A DNA stretch of 64,000 bases from Litoditis marina (lineage: Eukaryota > Nematoda > Chromadorea > Rhabditida > Rhabditidae). Shown here piece by piece: positions 11,280-22,100 of the stretch (position 1 is its first letter; every line of letters begins with the position of its first letter). Under the pieces are notes generated by a model, which ran no database searches, was not told the origin of the DNA, and saw nothing but the letters and a program-made list of their open reading frames with translations. Both the position numbers and the translations under genes were made by a program. The stretch is taken from NCBI GenBank assembly GCA_964036275.1, contig OZ038433.1, forward strand, positions 18,172,257 to 18,236,256, written 5' to 3'.

Positions 11280-11945
11280 TTCCCTGACAGAACAGAGAAA
11301 AAATTTTCACTGAAATTTCTGAGAGAAAGTAGGGGGAAAATCGGGGTAGATCAGGGATAATTCAGGGTGATTTCCCGGTAATTTCCCAGCACTTACTTTG
11401 ACATTTTTAGTAGGGAAATACCGGAGGTATTTCAGGGATATGTACGGGATATTATAGAGCATTCATTAGCAGGGATGTGGCGGGGAGAAAACATCGATTT
11501 CGCGCGCGGCGCACCAGAGTAGCTGGCTCGATCAGCTGTTTTTGCACACATTAGAGCCAACCCGTACTAGATACGGCGCACCGCCAGACGTGGCTGGCCG
11601 CCGTTTGTCGTTTCACTCTGAGTTTGAAATCGTATCATATATGATTTATAATGGAAGAGTACTTAATTATTAACTGCAGGGTTGATAAATTAAAGTAACA
11701 ATTTACAAAATGTTTTTGATATTGTCTTTTAGATAATTAAAAAAAGGTTTATTTTCTAAAATATTCGTTTGTATTATGTTCTGAAGCAACCCGTAATTTC
11801 TCTCTTTCATCACTGAGATTTCTCTGATTTCACCAAAAAATTCCTCTGTTTTCTCCCTGTCTTAGCAGGGGCCAGACCGCGGTTTGGCACCTGCTAAAAC
11901 AGGGGTGGTTTCGGGGTGAAACAGAGAAATGTCAGGGGTGAACAG
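11280..11945. mobile_element. CAGGG-rich dispersed repeat, copy A
   Basis: CCCTGACAG at the left, many CAGGGRTAATTCAGGG-type words, the landmark ACCCGTACTAGATACGGCGCA (11565-11585), and an imperfect hairpin centred on CCGCGG near 11879 (CCTGTCTTAGCAGG paired with CCTGCTAAAACAGG). The landmark and the CAGGG words recur in copy B at 30440-31195. Confidence 0.65.
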
Positions 11946-12164
11946 AATCCAGTGAATATGGCCTCTATTATTCATAATGCATACTTCTCTGCAAAATACC
12001 CAGTACTCTGTACTCCGCAAGTTTTTTTTTCTCATTTGGCGCCAATAGGCGCCCGCGATTGGCGCCAAGTGTCAGCCATGACACAATAATTTGGGACTTA
12101 GTTCAAAACCAATACTAAGACAACTGTGCGAAAATTTGGACAATTTCACGTATGGTAACATATA

Positions 12165-12305
12165 ATTTCAAGCTTTTGGCGCTTATTGGCGCTCGCGCCA
12201 AGCGCCAGACAGAACGTAAAAACACCAAACTTTCGGCACCGACCTAACTTCGGGGTTCACACAAGTTTGCCAAATTTCAGCCAATTTGGTTCAGTAACGG
12301 GTTTT
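12165..12305. repeat. GGCGCC-rich repeat, second segment
   Basis: GCTTTTGGCGCTTATTGGCG, then CCAAACTTTCGGCACCGA and GGGGTTCACACAAGTTTGCC, parallel the sequence at 10895-11020. Confidence 0.6.
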
Positions 12306-12454
12306 TTTCGCGTCGCATATACGAATTTATATAAAATTACATGTCTCGAGTCATTCGAGTGGAGGCATTTATATTGCCAATATTATTTCTCACTTGGAAA
12401 ACTAAAAAAAAATGTTCGAAAATGAGTAAAAACAATGTTTCATGGATTATGAGG

Positions 12455-12708
12455 AGTTGGCAACATGTCATGCAGTTTGCTAGCGACCAAACTGCAATTG
12501 CTGCTCGAGTCGGCAGCAAATTGCTGCCGACTGCAACAAATGCCGCGTGAGTTGGCAGCAAAAAGTATGAACGCAGAGTTAGCAGCAGATTGCTGCTGCT
12601 TGCTGCCGGCAGCAAGTCTTGCAGTCGGCAGCACGATCGATAATCACACTTTGCATGTTGCTGCTGCTGCTGCCAGAGTTGGCAGCAAAAAGTATGAACC
12701 CTGCCTAA
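12455..12708. mobile_element. GCTGCC-rich inverted-repeat element, copy 3 (right part)
   Basis: It shares CAGTTTGCTAGCGACCAAAC and the GATCGATAATCA block with copy 1, and ends GTATGAACCCTGCCTAA, the reverse complement of the left terminus of copies 1 and 2. This gives the family terminal repeat: TTAGGCAGGGTTCATAC with GCTGCCAACTC a few bases further in. Confidence 0.75.
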
Positions 12709-13133
12709 CGAGTGATGGCATCGGGACAAACAGTTCGTCTGCTGTTTACGCTTGGTAGTAGGCTGTACCGTTCAGAAAAAAAGACAAAAAGTTTTCCCTA
12801 ACTAAAATTAATGTGTTTTTTTTCGTTTGTTTAATTTCATGATATAATTGTTGCTCCTAGTATGTATGATTCATTTCGGAGACGATAGTTCAACTTTCTT
12901 TCTAGAAATTCCCAGCAGAGACGCCTTCTTTGGAGGGAACGTTTTTTTTTCAGCGATAGTGTAGTCAACCATCGGTTAGATTTAGAATGCGAGTATGTAG
13001 AATATATGTAGGTTTGATACATTTCATTCGAATGAGTTCTCAAGTCACTTTGTTTCACCACAATGACATGTTTTGTTCCAGGACTAACAGTCGTGAAGTT
13101 GACCTCTGGAATTGCTGGGCTGGTTCTCTCAAA

Positions 13134-16100
13134 ATGGCGGATGATAAATGTTAGTTTCAATACTAAATCTGTGCTAAGCTTTTAGAAAATAAGGTTTTTT
13201 ACTCTTCTGCTGTGCTGGTTGTAGTGGGTCGTTATCGAATGAATGTATGAGATCGTATTTTGACTAACTCGGGTGTATGTTCTGAGCAGAGTATTGGACA
13301 AAAGCTCGAACTGACTACTGACGAATGCCAAATATTCTTTCGAGGCTATTTATCTTTGTTTAGTTAGACCAAAGAGCTCACTTTCCAAGTAGTCACATTG
13401 ATGTTGGTTCACGAACCCTCCGCCTTGTAGAAAACAGTTTTGCGTCTTTCAAAACGGCTGCACCGACCTATGCACCTTGTTTGGCTGTCCATTCGATTCA
13501 TTTCTTCAACGAGCTTGATACTTCTATTCATACGTAAAAAAAGGTTCACATCAGGTCGAAAACAGTGAGCATGAGCATTTCCGAAAAGTAAGCATATGTG
13601 CATATGTCATTAAAAAAACACGGTAAAAATCGGGCAAACGTGAGCATCAGTCAACATCAAAATAAGAATGTATTTTACGTCTATGTGATCCTTCTAGGCA
13701 ACGCTCACAGAACAGACGCCCGTGTGAGGTGTAATATTGAAAATATGGTCTTAAATTATATGGGAAAACGCATAACTCACTCATTTTGGTGGAAAACCCA
13801 TAAATGTTGAACTTTCAGCTCAGCAAATTGTGAAGTAGCTGCGATTCGTGCTAGTTCATTTGATTAAATTTGCCGCCCGCCGCGGTATGTATGGCGTATG
13901 GGATGAATTGTCAATTTATAGCTCACCCATGCGGAACCTCTCAGACAATGGGGGCCCAGTTGCCGCCCACTCGGGTGGGTCGGCCCACTAGCCGCGAGTT
14001 CCGGCCCAGTCGCCGCCCACCTGCCCGCCAGTGGGGGCGGGTCATCCATTCCAAAGCTGCGTCGCGGTTGACCGCGACGCACCTCTCGAACTCAAAACTC
14101 AAATTTTCAACTTATATTTTCAGTTGGTTTTTCTTGTTTATAGTTATTTTATATCAATTTTTTTGTAATATACTTTTGTTATGGAATATTTCGAAGTGTT
14201 TTTGGCCAACGTAAGGTTCTCATCAAATCAGTTCAAGCTCATTACGTCATTTTTAGCCTTATTTCCCAAATGTTAATTGTTTGACTCACCTGTGCTCTGT
14301 TATTTCTCAGTACTCTGTGAATCATTCCGGGATTCATTTGCAAACGTTTCAAATAACATGAAAAATTTTGTAAACTGGGAAACTGATTTGGCTATTTACA
14401 TTTTGGATCATTGTTTGGTACGTTTTCATCGTTCCGAAATTTAATTTTCAGAGAGTTTTCAATGAATTCATCCAATGACGGAGAAGATACGCCTCTGGGA
14501 AGTTCTACAGGTGCGTTCAGGAATTAGAGGAAGATTGACACCTACTACTATGTTTCTAGGAGGCAGTCAGTAAACGCTTCCTGATTCACTCGTATCTGTT
14601 CTTTCAACATTATACTAGGATTTGGAGTACAGTTCAGGAATATTTTGGAATGTGCCGCCTAAAACAAGTCATATTTTTTTGCCGCATGAAAAGTAGGCAA
14701 ATTTTTTTCTCAAACATGATACAAACGGTTTCGATGACATCTTTCACTGTTTCATCATAGAATTATCTAGTAAAATTGGTTTAAAAATAAAACCCTTCTT
14801 TTGTAAAGTATAGAAATATCGTTCATTGTGTTCACAAATTTACTCTGCTGATTTTATTTTCACGTATTCGCGTAATGTCTGAAAATTGTGATGATTGAAG
14901 CAGAATATGATTCTCTACAATCTCTAACAGTGAATAATTTAGACACGGCTCTCATTTCTAAGGTAATTTAAGTAGTTTCTGAGCTGTGGACCAGTTCTTG
15001 CACCCAACGCGAGAAAAAAGTTTTTCGTAAACACGTAAACGGCACAAAACAATGCCTGTTTTCAAGTTGCAAATTGGTGTATGTGCAAATCAACCTAACT
15101 ACGTTCATCCGACTTCAACCATAGATCGTTCATCGATATGATCGCGGCATGTTCACCTCAACTCCTCACTCTCTCAGATGTAGAATGGGCGTGTGCTGAA
15201 TGACGAATTCGAATAAATTCAGCCATTTCTTACCCACAGAAAACTTATTTCAGAGCCGAACTTGTGGGAACTTTGATGTGCAGGAGAAAGGAGCGCAACC
15301 ACTGAAGAGTCCTATGCTGGTTATTACTTCATTCAACGGAAGTGATAGTATCGTGGTCATTCGTTAGTTTCTCATGATGTTTTTGTATTTTTACCGTAAT
15401 GTGCTGTAATTGACCACCATATGGTGAATTCAATATCAAACCGGGTTTTTAGGTCTTTTGGTAACCTTTTTCCCGACATCAAAAATAGGTTACCCTCAAA
15501 TTCGAGCCGAAAATGTATCTGTACTGTTACTTTTGAGGCTAACCGGAAACCGTCTCTAGGTCACAAGGTTCCCCACTCAAGTAACCTGGAAAAAGGTCAT
15601 GTTACCTAAAAACCCGGTTAGATATAAAATTGTCCCATTATATGTCAGAACTAGGACTGTATGCCAGTAGAGTCACTATTTTACGAAAAGTAGCTTGTTC
15701 ATGGGAATCCGTGATAATTGATTGTTCGCTCATATCTGCAAATCCGAAAATAAGTAGGTTTTCTAGTTTGTTACACTGTTAGTCAATTGCATAGTCACGT
15801 GAAACATGTCAAACACAGCAGAATTGAGAAACATGCAATGACCAAGTGCATGATTAGAATACCTCAGTAGAATACAAACTTCACGTGACTACTCATTTAA
15901 CTTTCAGAATAGTTTAGATAGGTCCTGATTACCGAAGTAGTTTATATTCAATAGTTTAGTTTGAAGTTGAAATGGAAATTATTGATACATTTTCGGATAT
16001 CGTTGTTGTTGATGTTATGTTGTATGAATGAATGATAATTATCAACTACTTCAGTACCTGCTTTAAAGGGATCAAACCCTTTCATTATTTCCGTTTTTCT

Positions 16101-19100
16101 GAGCCCAGGGAAGTTTTTTATACTTTTTTGGCCCAGTCGCCGCCCAGTCTGGGCCCAGTCGCCGCCCAGTCTAGGCCCACTCGCCGCCCACTCTGGGCCT
16201 ACTAACGCGCTGACTGGCCGCTACTGGACCACATGTGGGCGGCGACTGGGCCCAGACTGGGCGGCGACTGGGCCCCCATTGTCTTAGCTACTAATTACCG
16301 CACCTACCGCACCGAGAAAATACCGCACCAGCGCAAACCGCGATTTGAAAATACCGCACCAGCGCAAATTTGCGTATTTTTTCAAAAATTCCAAAATGTC
16401 CAATTTCGCAAGCAAAATAGCTTCTTAAAGCAGAAATCCTAATCTTTCATCACTTGAAAACAAAATAGTGATCTCGAGAAAACTTTCTGTGAAACTTTCT
16501 CCCTAGAAGACCATATGTTTTATGTATACGCTTATCGCTTTCCGTATTGCGTTTTCGTTTACAGTTGGGTAACTTCATGCTTTCATGTCACTTTCGTAAG
16601 TTATCGAATGTATAGAAGAAGCTGCTCATCATTTCAGAAGAAAAGTACTGATGAGTACCCATGATGCGAGCGTTTGCTCCACTACTTAAAACAATGTCAT
16701 GAGCCTCAGATATACCGTTAAACAATTGAACGCCGGCTTCACCTGGCTCAATCGTGTGTTTTTTTTTATTTCTAAAACCTTTTTCACAGCCGTTTTTGTA
16801 GCGCTTCCATCCAGTACAAATAAATGTGAATACTACGAGACAGGATGGAACGTATACGTGACCTCGCGTTTAGTAGCTGAACGGTGATTGATTCTAAACG
16901 TGAAACTATGTTTTTCTTTTTTCTGTGTTCATGAGAGCTGGATGGATCTCTGCATCGACAGACAGTTTGCTCCTAACATACACCGCCAAGGGTCTCTAGT
17001 TTTTGTGAAATCTCGCGAAACCCCCTTTTTATTAGAGCCGCAAATACTCCAAAACTGTGATTTTCCCTCCATTTTGCTTACTAACTGCAAATTATGTATG
17101 AAATTCGTCCGTTTTCGACTCGCGACCCCTACTTATCACATAATTTGGTTCGTGACCCTCTATTTCATAAGAGGGCTTGGCGGTGTATGGCTCCTAACGA
17201 AGTCCTAGCTGTTACGACAACAGTTTTGAGAGATCCGAACTGGCTAACTCTGTAATGATCAACTACGTTTCTGTTGGTCCGACCTATTAAATACCGGGAT
17301 TGCTTTTTGTTGTTTCAAGAATACCCAAATTATCGTTATTATCAATGAACCTTTTTGGAAACAGTCGGAAAATATCTTAGATGCAGGCTTCGATGAATAT
17401 AACCAATTTGCAGTTGAGTATAGAAAACATTACGCTTAACTTACTCTTACCAGGGTTTGATATTTTGATCCCTTGCAGGATTACCACAATAGAGAGAGTT
17501 CTCGTTTATTCATTGGCAATGGATGTCAATTTTAGGCAGAAAACGCAATCCACTAAATATTTCAGGTTCGAATAGCTCATACTTTTAGAAGAGATGAAAG
17601 GATCTCTAGACAAATGAACTAATTGAAAACTATTTTTCGAAACACAATTCAGAATATTTCCACTCATCCTGCAGAAAAAGAGAATAAACTAAATGTATTC
17701 GGTCATTACACATCATTTTCAGACTTACTGTATCTAAAGTGATGGAAAGGATAGGATTTCTGCTTAAGAAACTATATTGATAGCAAAATTGAAGATTTTG
17801 GATTTTTTGAAAAAAAAATACGAAATAAATATTACTGTCGGTACACGCAAATTTGCGCTGGGGCGGTACGGTGCGGTTTTTAACCCGGTGCGGTAGGTGC
17901 GGTAATTAGTAGGTCCCCACCCATGCGTATCACCCTTAACGGAAGGGGAAGTCCTTCTACGGTTGAAATCGTTCATGTGTACTGTACAATCAGAATAAAG
18001 TGATAAACAGTCGAACATTTATTTTTATTTATAATTTACCGAGTTTGTTTTTAAGACCATCCCTATAAACACTTTTTTGGTTGGAACTTGACCCCGTTCT
18101 ATCCACCAAACAATTCTTCTGGTATGGAAGGTCCGATTCACTGGTGAGTTATGTTCCTTTTTCTGATCTGAAGCACAATTCTCATCTCATGAATCACGTG
18201 GTTTCCTTGAACCTTGAATGGCTGACTGTTCTATTTCGATTTAACTTAACCTTAACGCACAACCTATTAATCAAGTTTCATAAGGGAACGCGCGCAGCGA
18301 CGGGGATAAATCAACAACTAAAGCGCCAGCAACCATTTGGTCGAACCGCTACTGGTTTTGTAGCCATTTAGTAGACATTTACCAGCAACGTAGTACCTAA
18401 TATGTCTTTTTCAAACTTCGGATCTCCGTCTAGTTCTTTGACAATAATTTGGTAGTGATTTGCTCATTGCTGTCAAATCGCATATCGCAACTGTTCTTTA
18501 GAACTACATCTACACTAAACTAATACTAGCAAACCTCGATAGTAGCGGTTCCATCAAACCGCTACTAGAGCTTCAGTAGCGGGTCAAAACCGCTAAATTC
18601 CTATGGCACTGTGCCTCATTAAGAGGGTGATAGGTGATCGCCTCTCTTCAGTAGCAGATAATATTTTCCTAGGTCCTTCTCGGAAGTTTTCACCAGGTTC
18701 CGGCCTCTGTCATATCACGCCATTTATAGGAATTTCCGGACGGAAACCAAGTCGTCTGGTGATATCGAGACAGTGCTATGTTTCAAACCATCCCAGCGCG
18801 ATTTGAAAGAGTTTGTTGGAAATTGGCTCATCAAAGGAGTTGTTGTATTCTGTGAAAAACCACATTCAACTGTGTTTCTAGAAGTGAGTTAGCTTGTTAT
18901 TTTCTTCCTTCCTTCTGGTAGATGAATAATTAGCTTCACCGCCACAGTACTTTTTGGAAAATAAATTTGCTAGTAGTTTAGATAAAGTTTATAGTTCATA
19001 CTGTGTAACATATGAGATCTGTAGCTACATGAATGTGAATCTCTTTGTTGTTGTCGCATTCTTTTTGATGGAAGTTGTTATCAGGTGAACTTCACGTGTA

Positions 19101-22100
19101 ATCAGGCGAATCCTGTTTATATATTCGACTCAACTCCAATCTTAGGAAGGAATGTTTGGGTGTCCTTCAGTTATACAGAGCTTGTTGGAATGGGGTGAGA
19201 ATGTTTATACCACCCACTTCCGGGAAATAGCAAAAGGGACGAGGGTGTGTCAAATATATCTTCTAAAATGAGACATATCTCGGTTCTGCGGCTCACATTG
19301 CTAACTAAAACCGTTTAGATGGTACTACTAGTGATTGTAGTCACCTAAATACTGATAATTATGATTTTACCTTCAATTATTTTGTCAAGCCTCGTCCCCT
19401 TTACCCCTCGTCCCCTTTGCTATTGGCCCCCACTTCCACCACTGATCATTTTCATACAGTCATATATTTGGACGTAATTCATAGTTTTTGAGCAACCATA
19501 GTAAGCTTGGTGAATTTCGTAACAGAACAAGTTGAAAACAGCGTATCTAACTCAACCCCCCCCCCCCCCCCCAGAGAGAGCCAGTTATCATAGCGAGTAT
19601 TGTAAAAAGAAATAAGTATCTAGTCTGTTCAGTAACGTCTAGTCTTCTTATCACGGTCCAACACTTTCGCATACACGTTTCTATCCTATTATGCAAATAT
19701 TTGCTGATTCGATCAGATATTGACGAAGGTTTTGCTGTTATGCGATTCGGAAAAGTGATTTTATGCTGTTGTGCTCAACCTCTTGTACGCCCGTTCTAGA
19801 AGTGAGATTTCCACCCTTTCTTACGTTTTCATTATCGCTAATGAGGTCGATTGCTTTTATTAAGCTCTTATTTCATTCAGGGTACTACCTAAACCGAACT
19901 ACATTGTTCCTAATGAAATGACAGATGTTTGTCTGGTGGTTGAACAACAGAGATTGCATTTATCCAAGACGGTCAGTTGTGAACAGTTTCCAAACTACCA
20001 GCTATTACCAGTGCGCCGAATTTTCCAGTTGGGACAACCCAGGCACCTGAATTCAATAAATGGCCACATGGCCAGTGTTTAATTATTTTCTTGTACTTGT
20101 AGAACATGAAAAAAGCCTGTTTTATAAACTGGGACCTAATATTTTTTCAAATATTTTTTCATCATTGTCCGATAACAAGGATTTTTCAAAAGTAACTACT
20201 TGAGTTCGAAACCGTGTCAATCTTTTTTGTTGTTCAATTTTATGTGTGAATATGAACAAAGAAAATCCCTTATTTCATCTAGAACGCTAAAAATATTAGT
20301 TTTAAAACTGAAAGATGCTCAAATAGCGGCTATTTGACGATTTGACCCCTACTCTTCGGGTAAATATGGCCGATTAAGTCCTCTCAAATAGCGTTGAAAT
20401 AGCGCTATTTCAGTTAGTGAGTACGATTTGTGTAAGTTACTCGCCTATTTGAGACTTACCAGGCTATTTGAGCTTAGAAAGTAACTAAGAATACGGTCAC
20501 AGGAAAAGTCGATAATTACACTTATTTCCGAGAATATTTTTCTACCTAAAATTAAGCCTTTTGATTATGGATACCTCTACAATAATGCGCGCTTTCAATT
20601 TTTTCAATTTTCCCTTTAAAGGGTGAAGTTTGCGAACACACTGTATGATTGGTGAAGTTTCTACAGCTCATTTTCGAACTGTGTTCGAAATTTGAATGAA
20701 ATCGATCAAGTTTGAGGGTTTGAGCCTATTATTACCTAATGCGCTTCGTACAGAGCGCCAACTTCCGTCGTGTGTGGGTGGGTCGTGGCAAGCAAAATAT
20801 TCCCAGTTTGAAGGTTTCTAGTGTTTCTACTCAATCGATTCTGTTGAACGTTGTAGAAAGTTTTGGACCTTACTCGTTTTGGACCTTTCGATGTTACGCA
20901 CGCACGTTTGTTTCATTTTTACTACTTTTAAACTATTTAATCTGTGAATGTTCACAACCCTGCAGGTTCTCGCCCACCATTCTGACTACTTCAAGGCCAT
21001 GTTTTTCGGCAGTTTCTCGGAATCGGTGAAGGATGAAATTGAGATCAAAGATGTGAAGCGATGTAGTTTCATAGCCCTTCTCGATCTGTGTTTTGGAGCT
21101 CATCTCATTACCGGTTGGTATTTATATGTTCGTCTTTTGTCTCTCCCAGAAACATCTTAGGTAGTTGGTATATGGGCTAATTTACAAATAAATTCATGAA
21201 AAAGTGGGGGCCCAACGAATGTAAGATTTGTCTTCTGCTGTGCCTGTGCGCCCCTTAGACAACTACTCTCAAATGGAACAGCTACTGCTACAAAAACCCA
21301 AAAATACTAATATACTCAAGTTCAAGTATAACTGTTCATTACAAACATACAAAAGTCGTAAAATATTTTCTCCAACGTGTAAACTAGAATCTACAAGTCA
21401 CAGCTGCGAAAGAGAGAACAACTTTTGAATAATATGACAAACGTTATAGCACCTAGAATTGAAGTAATGACAAAAAGTGCCAACCATCGTGCACAAAACC
21501 AGGAACTCTATAATTGAGTACGTTGAGTTAACATCTGTGATTTGTAGATTCTAGTTTACAGGTTTGAGAAAATATTTTACGACTTTTGTATGTTTGTAAT
21601 GAACAGTTATACTAGAGTATATTAGTATTTTTAGGTTTTTATAGCAGTAGCTGTTCCATTTGAGAGTAGTTGTCTAAGGGGCGCACAGCAGAAGAAAAAT
21701 CTTACATTCGTTGGGCCCCCACTTTTTCATGAATTTTTCTCTTTCTGTATACTGCCGTAGGTATGTGGTTTGATCTGTACAGTGCAGATGAAATTGTTTT
21801 CTTAATGAACCACATGTCAAGTATTACCATCATTCGAAAAAAAATATGACGTCAACATTGCAGTTCTAGAAACTTACTTCATCTGCCCTTCAGAATCCCA
21901 GAATACGTCATGTTTGAATGAAGTTTCATCGTGAATTGACCATTTTTAAGAAACTTCCAGCATTCGAAAACATATTTCACGCCATTTTTTTTCAAAAGTT
22001 GACGTCATCTGGCCTTCTGAATTCCAGAATAAGTCATATTTAGATAAAGTTTTATCGTTAACATACCATTTTTAAAATATTTTCAGCATTTGAAAATATA

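Larger units (their letters stand above)
13943..16286. mobile_element. 2.3-kb segment bounded by inverted AGACAATGGGGGCCCAG ends
   Basis: AGACAATGGGGGCCCAGTTG (13943 on) is mirrored by CGACTGGGCCCCCATTGTCT ending near 16284. Next to both ends are GC-rich arrays of GGCCCAGTCGCCGCCCA and its complement (13950-14040, 16130-16280). Either one non-autonomous transposon or two opposed copies of a short one. Inside I see no transposase. A small open stretch MNSSNDGEDTPLGSST at 14462 ends at a GTGCGT donor and could be an unused or alternative exon of the BTB gene. Confidence 0.55.

Noticed and set aside
14452..14512. Exon of BTB gene 1 beginning at the AATTTTCAG acceptor
   Set aside because: Joining it to the 16-nt first exon creates a stop codon, and gene 2 has no counterpart. 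Exon 1 joins 18056 directly in frame.
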